This document shows positions 41,772-52,202 of a stretch of DNA of 64,000 bases, piece after piece. The translations under genes and the position numbers were made by a program. A model generated the notes under the pieces. That model did not search any database and was not told where the DNA came from. It saw only the letters and a list, made by a program, of their open reading frames with translations. The stretch comes from Stentor coeruleus (taxonomy: Eukaryota > Ciliophora > Heterotrichea > Heterotrichida > Stentoridae): NCBI GenBank assembly GCA_001970955.1, contig MPUH01000042.1:62001-126000 (forward strand), given 5' to 3'. How positions within the stretch are numbered: position 1 is the first letter of the stretch; the number at the start of each line of letters is the position of its first letter.

Positions 41772-42464
41772 TTACTCATTATTTTTTTCCAACTCCAATT
41801 CCACACTTTGTGATAAATTCTTATGTTCATTCAACTCTAAAAATTCCCTAGCACGAACAATCTTTTTCTTCAACCTACAAATTTCTTTATCTTTTTCTTT
41901 TATTTCCTCTTTCATCTCCTGTGATCTTTTAACACTATTCAATATTTTCTCTTGAACATCAGTTATTTGATTCATCATCTCATTTTTTAATGAATCTCGT
42001 AATATACCAATTATAAGATGTGCCATATGCTCACAATTATACTTTGAAACCAAAACAGCATTTCTAGGTCTTGTCATAATCATAGTTAAAATATCATCAT
42101 GGCCTTGGGTCATTAAGGAAACCTGACATTTTTCGTTGTTTTCTGAGGTTTTTAAGGCAATTTCACTTGTTGGGTTTTTAGCTTTTGAGTATTCATCACA
42201 AAGAAGTAAGGTTAAATTGTAGAGTTCTTGGAATTTCGAGCTGGATTCTATTTGAAAAGGTATGTTTTTTGATGTTAAAGTGCTTTGGATGAGTTTTATT
42301 AGGTGTTCAACATCTTCTAGTTTGTGGTTGATTGAATATATGCTTTGTCCCTCACTATCATATGAGTTTCTAAGGCTTTGTCTATAGGAATCAGCTGAAA
42401 TATAAGAGAGTTTTGCTACTTTTTCCCTACCAGTATCGTCGTTTATTGGTTCCATAATAAACAT
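41772..42464 (-). CDS. Unrecognised protein with C-terminal coiled coil
   Basis: 230 residues. Middle helices (LEDVEHLIKLIQSTL, FQELYNLTLLLCDEYSKA) lead to a coiled coil at about 165-228 (KEEIKEKDKEICRLKKKI). M1 or M4 could be the start. No family recognised. Confidence 0.75.
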   Translation of the reverse strand: MFIMEPINDDTGREKVAKLSYISADSYRQSLRNSYDSEGQSIYSINHKLEDVEHLIKLIQSTLTSKNIPFQIESSSKFQELYNLTLLLCDEYSKAKNPTSEIALKTSENNEKCQVSLMTQGHDDILTMIMTRPRNAVLVSKYNCEHMAHLIIGILRDSLKNEMMNQITDVQEKILNSVKRSQEMKEEIKEKDKEICRLKKKIVRAREFLELNEHKNLSQSVELELEKNNE

Positions 42465-42734
42465 TATTTAAGCATCATACCTTAAATTCTAAAAACCTCC
42501 CAAGCCAATCACACATATCTAACCTACATATATTAAAATCAATAAAAACTCCTAATCCTTCTCAACAATTTTCTAGCAAAACTCACCATTTCAATCTTAT
42601 TTCCCATCTCCAACTAAAATCTTTCAAATAATATTCAATACCCAAACCATAAATTCAAAAAAAATTCCCAAAATCCTTCAAAAAACTTTCCTATAACCCA
42701 ACTACTTTATCTTTGTATCAAATTAATATTGACA

Positions 42735-43190
42735 TTAATTACGCTTATTTCTTTCACTTATAAATCTTGCTATACCTATATGAGTTTCTGCTCTTGTAAA
42801 ACCAGCAAGTTTCATAATAGGCTTAAGTTTATTGGTTTTTATGGTCTTTTTGGCAACATTGTTTCCTAGAGCTTTATTTTGTTTAGGCTTTTTTTCTTGT
42901 ACATTTGGCATCTGGTATGAGTCCATCTCATTGATCAAAGTTGCTAGACCCAATATTGGACTTATGTCCTCAGTGATCCGTGCTTTAGATTTACGCGGTC
43001 GCTGATTACTGCTTACTTTCTGCAATTTACGTGGGTCTGAGTCAACTTGGGCTACTCTCTTGAAGACTGGCACAGAATTACTGATTTGCATAAAATCTTT
43101 CATAATTTCTGATTGGGATGCTTTGATTTTCTGTTTGAAGTTGCTTGTATCGCTTATGAAAAACTCTGGATCTTTTTGCCTGGTTTTCAT
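42735..43190 (-). CDS. Small basic protein of unknown function
   Basis: 151 residues, rich in Lys, Arg and Gln, with a C-terminal segment (PIMKLAGFTRAETHIGIARF) that looks folded or helical. The middle is probably disordered. No domain recognised. The 5' flank beyond 43190 is G-rich on the plus strand, matching the minus-strand gene orientation. Confidence 0.7.
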   Translation of the reverse strand: MKTRQKDPEFFISDTSNFKQKIKASQSEIMKDFMQISNSVPVFKRVAQVDSDPRKLQKVSSNQRPRKSKARITEDISPILGLATLINEMDSYQMPNVQEKKPKQNKALGNNVAKKTIKTNKLKPIMKLAGFTRAETHIGIARFISERNKRN

Positions 43191-44952
43191 GTTTTATTAT
43201 AAGATGCGGTTTTTAAACTTTATTGTGCCATAATTTTTTGGATTTTGGGAATTTCGGAACTTGAGGAAAATCGATATTTGTTATATTATAATAGGGTTAT
43301 TAGGAAAATATATTTATGTTGATGATGATAATAAAAGTATTGGGAAATTTATTTTGTTTATAAGTGTGTTTGTGTTTGTTTATAATATATTAAGAAATTA
43401 AAGGGTAAGGAATACTTGATGAGATTATATGACTGTGATTTTATAAGGAAATTTTATGTTTTGGATGGGGTTGAAGTTTATAGGATTTTGTATTTTTGGG
43501 ATATGAAGTTGTTGAGCTTTGTAGGGGATAATAAGTTGAATAGGTTTGAAAGGTTTAAGTTTTAAATAGTGTTAGGGTAAATTATATGATGATGGTTCTT
43601 GAAAATTTCTCCAAGAGGACTTGATGACGTATTTTTTGTTATTTATTTAGGAAAATATGCATTTTAGCAGGATAGGAGTTGTTTGAGGGTTTTGAGTGAA
43701 TAGAGTTTTTTTTCGATTGAGTATAGTTTAAAAGAATAATTCAAAGGAAAATATTTTATTATTTATATATCAGAAATACTTTTTGGTGTATAGGTATTTA
43801 AGTAAGATTTATTGTAATTATTTTAACCTTTAATATTTTTAAGAGATAAAAATTTAGTGTTTTTAATTAGACCTTATAATATTAAGAAATAATAATTGTA
43901 TTATAGAAGATTAAAGTGGGTGATAGTTAAGGTGGCATGGTTTAAACCTTGTCCGATCGAGGTTTGTTTGTCCTATGATCTCTTTCTTTGGGTAGATTCG
44001 GTATGTTAAACCACTCGTTGTCGCTGATTATGTGACTTTTTACTATTATAGAACAGATTATCTTTGATTGATAAATAATTTTTTTATAGTAATAATGATA
44101 GTTTTTTGTTGTTGTAATTATTTATATGCTATTGAATAATATAATTATTAAGTAAATATATTTTTTGGATTTATGTTGCTTAATGATTGCTTTGTATGTA
44201 ATTTGCCTATTTTTTGTTTAGTTTTTTGTATTATATAAAGCCAGTAATGCGTTTATTGAAATTCTTTAATATTTTATCAAATGCAGATATCCCAGCAATC
44301 ATCCCTTCAATTCTAAAAACCAAATTTATTATCAATCATTTCAAAAAAGCCATTATTAATTCCAAAAAAACCCTAATTATCAACACACAACTTTTACTTC
44401 CATAAAAATGCATCATTTTTATAAACTCTATATCCGTTTCTCTATACATAAAACCTAATATTCCATATATACATCAAAAACTCCCCATCTAAAAATCTAA
44501 ACTAATTAAAAAAATCATCTTAATCCCCACCAATACCTATCCTATCTATATTCCCACAATAATTTAAAGTATCTCACAACCTTATAAAAACATAATCTTC
44601 ATCCAACTCAACCCAAACCATCCATATCATCCTCACACCTTCCATTCTCATCACCCTAACAAACCTACCCAATTCTTCACCCTAAATCTTTACCCGAAAA
44701 CACAACCCATAAACTCAAACCCATACCAAAACTCAATAAAAAATCAAAAATCCTCAAAACAAACCTCAACCCTAACCCTATCATCCAAAAACTCAAACAC
44801 CTTCAAAAAATCTCCAACTCTTAGAAAAATGGAAGTCAATAATATGGACTCACTTTCTAGAAACCTCCTCAACCAAATTTTCCCAGCATCTCCACCACAA
44901 AATCTCTCCTAAAAAAACCTAAAATCTCATATCTAACCTCTTTATAATATAT
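43191..44952. promoter_or_regulatory. 1.76-kb divergent intergenic region
   Basis: G-rich and C-poor to about 43740, AT-rich to 44230, then C-rich and G-poor up to the 14-3-3 start. It contains the less AT-rich island described at 43908-44045. A 63-codon frame at 44214-44405 looks like chance. Confidence 0.5.
43908..44045. ncRNA. Candidate structured RNA of unknown family
   Basis: About 140 bp of balanced composition in a very AT-rich spacer, with TGGTTTAAAC (from about 43938) able to pair with GTTAAACCA (from about 44005) and a self-complementary CCGATCGAGG-like core. It ends near a T-run (ACTTTTTAC). On the minus strand CGAGTGGTTTAAC resembles a tRNA D-arm, but no complete cloverleaf fits. 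Strand and class unknown. Confidence 0.3.
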
Positions 44953-45696
44953 ATGGTGAAGCTTGATAATTTGAGTTCTCTTTCTCGCGCTGAACTTCTT
45001 CTCTTATGTAGGATGTCTGAACAATCCGAAAGGTATGAAGAAATGATTGAATTCGTCCGAGCATTCATATCCAAAGAGCACTCAGAGCTATCTGTAGAGG
45101 AAAGGAATATTCTCTCTGTTGCTTATAAAAACGTGGTGGGCAATCGTCGAACAGCATGGAGAGTATTAAATTCAATTGAACAAAAAGAAGCTCGTAGAGG
45201 TAATGAGGAAAACAAGTCTCGTGCATCAGCGTATAAAGAAAAAGTTGAAGCTGAACTAAGAAGTTTTTGCAGAGAAATCCTCAGATTAATCGATTCTGAC
45301 CTTTTACCTCATACAAATGATGCAGAAGGAAGAGTTTTCTTTTTAAAAATGAAAGGAGATTACCATAGATATATATGTGAGTTTGCTCAGGGTCAATATA
45401 AAGACGAAAGTAGCAAAAATGCTCAAGAATGCTATCAACAAGCTTATGATAAGGCTTTGACTGATTTAGATAGTACTCATCCTACTAGATTAGGACTTGC
45501 TTTGAATTATTCAGTATTCAATTATGAGATTATGCAATTACAGAATGAAGCTTGTACTATGGCTCAGAAAGCTTTTGATGATGCGATTCAGAACTTGGAA
45601 AATTTGACTGACGAAAGCGCTTATAAGGATTCGACTATGATATTACAACTTATTAGAGATAACCTTTCGTTGTGGACTTCTGAAGCAGAGAATTAA
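44953..45696 (+). CDS. YWHA: 14-3-3 protein
   Basis: 247 residues, the usual length. Signatures: RNILSVAYKNVVGNRRTAWR, the phosphopeptide-binding residues in DYHRYICEF, LGLALNYSVFNYEI, and the C-terminal helix DSTMILQLIRDNLSLWTSE. It binds phosphoserine/threonine motifs on many partners as a dimer. The sequence is typical and seems intact. Confidence 0.97.
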   Translation: MVKLDNLSSLSRAELLLLCRMSEQSERYEEMIEFVRAFISKEHSELSVEERNILSVAYKNVVGNRRTAWRVLNSIEQKEARRGNEENKSRASAYKEKVEAELRSFCREILRLIDSDLLPHTNDAEGRVFFLKMKGDYHRYICEFAQGQYKDESSKNAQECYQQAYDKALTDLDSTHPTRLGLALNYSVFNYEIMQLQNEACTMAQKAFDDAIQNLENLTDESAYKDSTMILQLIRDNLSLWTSEAEN

Positions 45697-45796
45697 TAAT
45701 AGTTAGGATTTTAGATAAAAAATATTGGGATAGTTTGGCTTTGAGCTAATAAATACTATGATATATAAAAGTAATATCCCATTAAAAAAACAAATA

Positions 45797-47221
45797 TTAA
45801 TCAGCTATTATTCCATACTCAATTTCTTCTTCATCATCCTGTGCTTCAATTATCTTATTTTCAATAACCTTAAAAATATTCATAGCTTCTAACAAGTCTC
45901 CATTATAAATGCAAAAATCAACCACATATAATTCTTCATTAGTTTTATACAACTCACACTTAAAAAAAATCACATCATTTTCTGTTGTAATCTTAGCTCT
46001 AAAATTATATGTATTTTCTATAACCTCACATTTAGCATCATAAGCTCCAAGTTCATTTGATAATATTGTTATAATCTCCTTTGGCTGAAGTCCAGTAACA
46101 ATTCCTGTAAATCGATTATCAACAACTCCTCTTTCTGATATATAAGGAACTTTATATACACTTTGAGGTAATTCAAAAGATAGTGTTAGACTATCAGAAC
46201 TTAAAGGATCTCCTCTATAATATTTCCCATTATTACATACCATTCCCATATCTTCTTTTCTTTGTAATCTTGCCTGTTCAGCTGATTCTTTGATTTTTTC
46301 CATCCTTTTCCCTACAATTTCTTTTATTTCATTTAAACTAGCAGTTTGCCCTAAAACCCAAGAATGACTTATAACTTGCCCTAAATCTAATCTTTTTTCA
46401 GGGTTTATTTCAAGCATTTTTTCTATTAAGTCTTTGAAATCTTCAGAAAAAAAACTATCTGGCTTGCAACGTGAATGTATTTTCCAAAACATTGGGTCAT
46501 GAGATGAGATTTTTCTATATAAATTGTCATGTGGATCAGCTTTAGAAAAAGGGGGGTTATGTGCGAGCATAAGAAAAAGAATAACCCCTGATGAAAAAAT
46601 ATCAGCACTTTGGCCTGAGTAATGCTGATTTTGATATATTTCTGGGGCCATATAGCTTTTAGTACCAACACGTGTACGTAAAAGTTCTGAAGAAGATATT
46701 GGGTTAAGGAGTTTTGAATAACCAAAGTCTGAAAGTTTTAAATTATAACTCCGGTCAAAAAGGATATTTTCTGGTTTTAGATCTCTATGAACAATACCTG
46801 CATTGTGACAGGATTCTAAAGATAAAAGAATTTGTTTGAAGTAAAATCTTACTATTGGTTCTGAGAGTGAACCTGAATTATATAAAAGATCAAATAAAGT
46901 GCCATTTGGACAAAACTCCATGATGATATACATACAGGAATATGTTCCTTTATTATTTTTTTTAACATAGATTCCGTTTTCACTAGAATTAATAAATGTG
47001 ACTATGTTTTTGTGGGCAAGATTTGATAGAACTTGTACTTCATTTTGCATTAGATTTCTGAAATTTGATATTGTGCTAGAGTTCTCAGATTTTTTTATGA
47101 TTTTAGCTGCGTATATTTGAAGTGTATTTGGGTCTATTATTGATTTTACTTTAGCAGTAGCGCCTATACCTAAGGTTCTAATGACTTTATAGTGATCTAG
47201 TTCACTTCTGTTCATATCCAT
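45797..47221 (-). CDS. Ser/Thr protein kinase (CAMK/AMPK-like) with C-terminal regulatory domain
   Basis: 474 residues. Kinase domain about 11-285 with all motifs: GIGATAKVKS, YAAKIIKK, HRDLKPENILF, SDFGYSK, GTKSYMAPE, and the substrate-lobe DIFSSGVILFLML. The C-terminal 90 residues (IVTGLQPKEIITILSNELGA, YKTNEELYVVDFCIYNGD) resemble a KA1/NAF-type regulatory fold as in SnRK/AMPK/MARK relatives. Probably active. Ciliates have large families of such kinases. Confidence 0.88.
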   Translation of the reverse strand: MDMNRSELDHYKVIRTLGIGATAKVKSIIDPNTLQIYAAKIIKKSENSSTISNFRNLMQNEVQVLSNLAHKNIVTFINSSENGIYVKKNNKGTYSCMYIIMEFCPNGTLFDLLYNSGSLSEPIVRFYFKQILLSLESCHNAGIVHRDLKPENILFDRSYNLKLSDFGYSKLLNPISSSELLRTRVGTKSYMAPEIYQNQHYSGQSADIFSSGVILFLMLAHNPPFSKADPHDNLYRKISSHDPMFWKIHSRCKPDSFFSEDFKDLIEKMLEINPEKRLDLGQVISHSWVLGQTASLNEIKEIVGKRMEKIKESAEQARLQRKEDMGMVCNNGKYYRGDPLSSDSLTLSFELPQSVYKVPYISERGVVDNRFTGIVTGLQPKEIITILSNELGAYDAKCEVIENTYNFRAKITTENDVIFFKCELYKTNEELYVVDFCIYNGDLLEAMNIFKVIENKIIEAQDDEEEIEYGIIAD

Positions 47222-47625
47222 TTTATATTATTTTGTAATAGGTAAAAAAATGATTGTGAAAATTATGCTTAGGATTTTTGAAGAATATAGAGTTTTTTAT
47301 TTTTATTGCTAAAAAGTATAATGATGTAGTAGATTTTATAGGCTAAAATACATTATGGATAAGAAAATTGTCATAAGGTTTTTATCAGATGGATTAGTAA
47401 TTAGGATAATGTTAAATTCCTTTTAATATATGATTATTCCAAAGTGCCCTAAAACTAATTTCTTTGATGAATCATTAATTTCTATATCATCAAAATATCC
47501 TTAGTTTCTTCAAGATTCTCTCATCAAAAAAATTTTTATAACTTGCCACCGACAATCAGATTTCTTAGGATTTATTATTCTTATCTAATCTTATAATTTA
47601 TAAATTATTTAGAAAAATCCTCATA
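47222..47625. other. Intergenic, no gene seen
   Basis: 400 bp. G-rich near the kinase start, then C/T-rich near the next stop. Nothing supported. Confidence 0.5.
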
Positions 47626-48906
47626 TTATATAACTCGTTTATATATTGGAGAGTATATTAAACTTCTAGCAATTATATCTCCTGATCCAGCTATGCTTTG
47701 TGAACAGTTTCTAGAAAACTGCATAGGGTTTTCTAAAGACCCTAATCGAAACCTATATACCAAATTTTTACATCCACCATTTGGAGTTAAAAAATTGTTT
47801 ATATCAAGTACATCTTTAATTGGGCTAAACTTTCTAAGCTCTGCACTTTGATTAATATCAGAAAACCGTCCTTGTCTAGTTTTACTAAGCATAAATTCTT
47901 CTTTAAGATTTTCAACACTCTTCAAATGTTTAAGCCTTTCATTGTAATTATATTTTTCGAATCTGAGCTTATCATTAATAATTTTCCAGCAATCTGGGTT
48001 TCGGATTCTTTGACGGAAATGTGTAAAGCTTATACTATATAATACCCCAAAAGTTGAAATACAAGTACAAGTTGTTTTGTAAAACAACTCCCTTTCGGCC
48101 ATTTCATCACATCCTAAGTACTCATTTTCCCCTTTGATAACAATTTGTAAATCAAGAGGTTTTTTAATTTTATTGCTTTGGTTTTTTATACGATTTCTTC
48201 GAATACTAGGCATTTTGTGTATGCTTGTATCATGTTGATCAAAATCAGCTTTTGTTAGTTTAAACTCCCCTGATTTAATGAAATAAAGTGTTTCTGAATG
48301 AGTTTTTTCCTTATATACAATTTGCCCTTTAGAAAATTTTACTTCTGAGAAATAATATGAAAGTTTTTGAAGTTCTAAATGGCTGATTGGTGAGAAAAGG
48401 GGGATTTTTTTTAGAACCTCTACTTTTTCGTTTATAGTTTTTTCTGTGATAGCCGATAAGGTTTTTTTGAAGTCGTTTTTTTTTAATACAACAAGAAGAG
48501 AGAAAACTTTAGCTTTTACTGTTGCTGCTCTAACACCTCCACGAATTAGAGCTAATTCCCCAAAATAATCTCCATCACTAAGGATTTTGACTTCTTTCAT
48601 CTCTTTATCAACTTGATCATGGCTCTCTTTGAATACTGGGACAATAACTGAGAGCTCTCCTGATAGGATTATATAGAATTTATCTCCTATATCTCCATAT
48701 GAAACTATCGTATCCCCTGGGTTAAATTCTTCAATTGTCATTAGTTTGCAGCAGGCCCTGTGGATTTTCCCATCATCTTGTAAGGTTTTTTTGAAAAACT
48801 CGACATGTTTTGTTAGTTCGTAAATCGCATTAATGTCTTCTTGAGTTCTAAAATCTGGATGTATGGACAAAAACTTTATAGCAATTTTTTTATTGTCAAG
48901 AGTCAT
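47626..48906 (-). CDS. Protein with two cyclic-nucleotide-binding domains
   Basis: 426 residues. CNB domain 1 at about 45-165 has the phosphate-binding cassette FGELALIRGGVRAATVKA, with the Glu and Arg that bind cAMP or cGMP. CNB domain 2 at about 170-300 (VYKEKTHSETLYFIKSGEF) is interrupted by a basic insert, and its cassette (YLGCDEMAERELFYKTTC) lacks the usual Arg-Ala-Ala, so it may not bind. There is no dimerisation/docking domain or kinase-inhibitor motif as in PKA-R. No channel or kinase is attached; a stand-alone sensor. Confidence 0.85.
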   Translation of the reverse strand: MTLDNKKIAIKFLSIHPDFRTQEDINAIYELTKHVEFFKKTLQDDGKIHRACCKLMTIEEFNPGDTIVSYGDIGDKFYIILSGELSVIVPVFKESHDQVDKEMKEVKILSDGDYFGELALIRGGVRAATVKAKVFSLLVVLKKNDFKKTLSAITEKTINEKVEVLKKIPLFSPISHLELQKLSYYFSEVKFSKGQIVYKEKTHSETLYFIKSGEFKLTKADFDQHDTSIHKMPSIRRNRIKNQSNKIKKPLDLQIVIKGENEYLGCDEMAERELFYKTTCTCISTFGVLYSISFTHFRQRIRNPDCWKIINDKLRFEKYNYNERLKHLKSVENLKEEFMLSKTRQGRFSDINQSAELRKFSPIKDVLDINNFLTPNGGCKNLVYRFRLGSLENPMQFSRNCSQSIAGSGDIIARSLIYSPIYKRVI

Positions 48907-49769
48907 ATTTATAACTTATTAACTAAGATTAAGTATATTCATAATGAATAGTTAATAGATTTAGGTTTGAAGATTCATATATTAATAAAATTTTGATTGA
49001 GATGGGCTGATGTTAATGTTAAGATTTTTTTTTTTTTGAAAAAATATTATGATGTGAAGTATTTTAACATTATTTATTGTTGTTGTGCTGATATTAAGAT
49101 TTTTTTTTTTGAAAAGATATGATGTGAAGTATTTTAACATTATTTATTGTTGTGCTGATATTTAGATTATTAAGTTTGAATTGATATGATATAAAGATAT
49201 TTAAGAATATGATTTTAAGGGTTTATATAGGTATTAAGGATAGATGGGGTATTAATTTGTGTTTGGTAATATAAGTTTTTTTTATAAAAGATAATGGTGA
49301 AGCTTATAATTAAAAATAAAGCATTTGGATAGATAAAAAAATTTTAAGGTGAAAAGGATGAAGGATTTTTATTGTGATGAGTATTTTTTTGTTTGCTGCT
49401 GATGGGTTTAATGAATTAGTAGTTGCAATTGGAGGAATATTAAAATTGGATATTTTTATTAGGGATAATAAATTTAGAGTTTAAGGCAATTGGGAATAAT
49501 ATGGAAATGCTTGAATGATTTTGTTTTGATACTGTAATAGTATTGTTGAAATATAATTGAATAGTTTGTATGCTAAGAACTTTTTTTCACTATTTATATA
49601 AAAAAACTTTTAATATATTATAAAAACTGCAAATTATCACATATAAGAATTCTCTTAAATGATGTCGCAAATTTATATAGTACTATATAATCCTTAGATA
49701 TTGGCAATAAAATATTCAAAGCTATTAGTATTAGTTAGGAATTATCTCTTGACTATTATCCAGCCCTTG
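48907..49769. other. Gene-poor AT-rich stretch with tandem repeat
   Basis: About 860 bp, G/T-rich on the plus strand, holding the 70-bp tandem repeat at 49006-49205. No coding sequence seen. Confidence 0.5.
49006..49205. repeat. 70-bp tandem repeat, two good copies and one degenerate
   Basis: A unit of T-run then GAAAAGATATGATGTGAAG then TATTTTAACATTATTTATTG recurs with a 70-bp period. The 32-bp core at 49051-49082 is identical at 49121-49152. A third, worn copy follows to about 49205. Confidence 0.8.
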
Positions 49770-50014
49770 TTAATTTTCTTCTTTTATAGTATATTTTCGT
49801 GATAAAGTTTTTATTTCTCTGTCGATCTTGATTATTTCTTGTTTATCGTGCTTTTCTCTAAGTGTTTTCAAATTCTTTATTCAATAAAACGATATTTGAT
49901 AATGAAAAAATTTTAGTTTCTTCATTCGCATATTTTTTAAGTTCATTTTCTATTTCATTCAAAGCTATTATTTTCAAAAAACTAAACTATTATAAAAATA
50001 ACAAATACAAGCAT
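49770..50014 (-). CDS. Possible small charged protein, three exons with 16-nt introns
   Basis: Proposed exons 50003-50014, 49891-49986 and 49770-49874. Candidate introns are GTTATTTTTATAATAG (49987-50002) and GTTTTATTGAATAAAG (49875-49890), both 16 nt. Splicing gives 70 residues, open throughout: LNEIENELKKYANEETKIF leads into NLKTLREKHDKQEII and ends SRKYTIKEEN. The helical, Lys/Glu-rich composition looks coding. Against it: the first exon is only four codons, the 5' flank lacks the usual C-richness, and these introns differ in length and start (GTT) from the other twelve. It may be a relic. Confidence 0.35.
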
Positions 50015-50718
50015 ATAATAGTAATTTTATACTAAAAAAATGAAGCCTCTACCAAAAGTTTCATTTTAAATCATAAAAGCAATCTAACTTAAAAACCAAA
50101 TTTTATAAAATGAATTTTATTATATTTATTAACACGCTTACAAAATTCAATTATTATTTTTAACAAACAGAAATTGCTATATCAATCGTCCATACCTCTT
50201 AAATTTTAAACCCAATAATTTCAAAACCCAACTTTAACTACTACTATTAATTCAATCTATCATTTCATCCATATCCAGTTTTATCTTTTATTTTATATTT
50301 TAACAATCATCAAAGAATATAAACCATCTATTAACTTACATAAAATAATCATTGCTTAAACAACCTTTCATTCAAATATAATAAAATACCTACTAACCAA
50401 AAAATTCATAAAACTTTTATAGAATAAACTCATCCCATTTTTACTGATAATTATATTTATTCAACAACCCTAAAGCTATCCTAGTAAATTATTATCACAT
50501 CTATAGCAAAACAATCTAAAACATTCAAATGTCTTCAAAACTAATCCATTTAAAACATTCAAATATCTTCAAAACTAATCCATTCATCCCTTAAATCATT
50601 CATTGACTTATTCAAGCATTCATATCAGTTTAAACGCAAAAAATCCAGTTTTATTTAAAACCTTTAAGTGATTTCATTTTTTCTGATAACCATTTGAAGT
50701 ATTTCTGACGTGTTATAA
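50015..50718. promoter_or_regulatory. Upstream region of the acidic-repeat gene
   Basis: 700 bp, C/A-rich and G-poor as in other 5' flanks. It contains the 34-bp tandem duplication at 50517-50584. No gene seen. Confidence 0.5.
50517..50584. repeat. 34-bp direct tandem duplication
   Basis: TAAAACATTCAAATGTCTTC and the following 14 bases recur immediately with a single G/A difference. It lies 135-200 bp before the start of the acidic-repeat gene. Confidence 0.85.
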
Positions 50719-51945
50719 ATGGAACTTCAAGATAGATCTAGACTATACCCTACTTTATCTCAACCGCAAGGAGCATTGGTTATGGGAAGTGATGGTCGCC
50801 TACAATATGCGCAACTTTCCGGAGCACCAGTTGGACTAGCTCCATCAGCTCCACCAGCCCCACCAGCTCCTGTTTCAAGTGCTCCTCAACAGCACTACCA
50901 ACAATTGCCTATAGCTTCAATACCACCTGCAAGCTCAGATGCACTTCAGGCCCAAAGATCCTTAGACTGCTGGGCTAAATGGGTTAGAATTGTGAGCATT
51001 ATTCTTTTTGCTCTTACTGCAACTTTTGCTATAATATGGGCAACAGAACTCATCTACCCAAGCCATTATGGGCAAAAAAAACACTGTCCTTTTGGAATTG
51101 CCGTGAAATTGGTAGCATTTGTACTTCTTCTTGTCACTTTTAAATTTGGTGCTAAGGCTGGAACATTAAAAACTTCAGCTGCTGCTAAAAGATTCTTAAA
51201 GATGCTGATCTTCATGGGTGTCTTTGGCCTTGTTTTAGGTGGGTTTAAAGCTTATTGGAGAATGAAAAGAAGACATGGACATAGAAAACATCATGAAAAA
51301 GATATGCCTGAAGATGATGAAAGGCCTGAAGGGGATGAATCGAATGAACCTGAAGAGAGAATACCACCACCTACTAGACTTCTTCAAGATGCTGATGCTG
51401 ATGATGTTGATGATGCTGATGATGCTGATGACAATGATGATGCTGATGATGCAGATGATAATGATGATGCTGATGATGCAGATGACAATGATGATGCTGA
51501 TGATGCTGATGATGCTGATGATTCCGATGATGCTGATGATGCTGATGACAATGACGATAATGATGATACTAAGAATTCAAAGAGTGGGTGCGGACATAAT
51601 GGGCATAATGGACATAAAGGTCATAACTCTGACTGGAAAGGTGATGACAGAGATGACAGAGATGACAGAGATGATAGAGATGATAGAGATGACTCTGAAA
51701 GAAGCGAGCATAGAGGATTCAAAGGAAGAAAGCACTGTCATGTTGGATGTTTAATACTACTTGCTATATATGCACTCGTTGTTTTCATGGCCTACAAGTT
51801 ATACAGAGCAGCTAGAAACTTTGAGCAACATGCACAAAGAGGCAATATTCCAGTTGTACCAGTTATGGTTCAACAACCAGTACAAGCTTACGCTCCTGGA
51901 CTGTACCCTGGAAATATCCCAGTAGGTGCACCAGTACAGCATTAA
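50719..51945 (+). CDS. Four-TM protein with Asp-rich and His-rich repeats
   Basis: 408 residues. Pro/Ala-rich head (about 35-70), TM1 about 91-112, TM2 about 127-146, TM3 about 160-179. Then a long loop with 60 residues of DDA/DDN repeats (about 224-283), HNGHNGHKGHN (about 293-303) and seven RDD units (about 309-325), then TM4 about 343-362 and a Pro/Val/Tyr tail. The acidic loop is a plausible low-affinity, high-capacity Ca2+ or metal binder, and the His stretch could bind Zn/Cu. It is GC-richer than its neighbours. No family recognised. It has the longest 5' region in the window, which may mean complex regulation. Confidence 0.85.
   Translation: MELQDRSRLYPTLSQPQGALVMGSDGRLQYAQLSGAPVGLAPSAPPAPPAPVSSAPQQHYQQLPIASIPPASSDALQAQRSLDCWAKWVRIVSIILFALTATFAIIWATELIYPSHYGQKKHCPFGIAVKLVAFVLLLVTFKFGAKAGTLKTSAAAKRFLKMLIFMGVFGLVLGGFKAYWRMKRRHGHRKHHEKDMPEDDERPEGDESNEPEERIPPPTRLLQDADADDVDDADDADDNDDADDADDNDDADDADDNDDADDADDADDSDDADDADDNDDNDDTKNSKSGCGHNGHNGHKGHNSDWKGDDRDDRDDRDDRDDRDDSERSEHRGFKGRKHCHVGCLILLAIYALVVFMAYKLYRAARNFEQHAQRGNIPVVPVMVQQPVQAYAPGLYPGNIPVGAPVQH
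51385..51690 (+). repeat. In-frame GAT-rich coding repeats
   Basis: GATGCTGAT/GATGACAAT units at 51388-51570 and GATGACAGA units at about 51640-51690, coding the DDA/DDN and RDD runs. The repeats also hold open a Met-rich shadow frame. Confidence 0.85.
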
Positions 51946-52202
51946 GTAGTATAATAACTTAGAAGAGTTTATTATATGATGTTTATTGAAAAATCTCTAT
52001 GAAAAATAGATTTTTTCTTGTTTTTAATTATACCTCAGGATTACAAATCCAAATTATCTCCAAAAGTAATCCAGCTTTAAATCACCAATTATTATTTTTC
52101 TTTCTTACTATATTTTATCTATTATTCAATATTAATTTCTAAATATCCTATATATAATATATATCATAAACTATAATACTCCTCCTATAATACAATATAA
52201 AT

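Noticed and set aside
43938-44030. tRNA gene suggested by CGAGTGGTTTAAC on the minus strand
   Set aside because: No full cloverleaf, T-loop or anticodon stem fits.
44757-44790. CCCTAACCCTA-like telomere motif
   Set aside because: Only about two imperfect units inside a generally C-rich 5' flank; no array.
51275-51754. Met-rich 159-codon frame
   Set aside because: A +1 shadow of the GAT repeats in the acidic-repeat gene; it is only long because the repeats lack stops in that frame.
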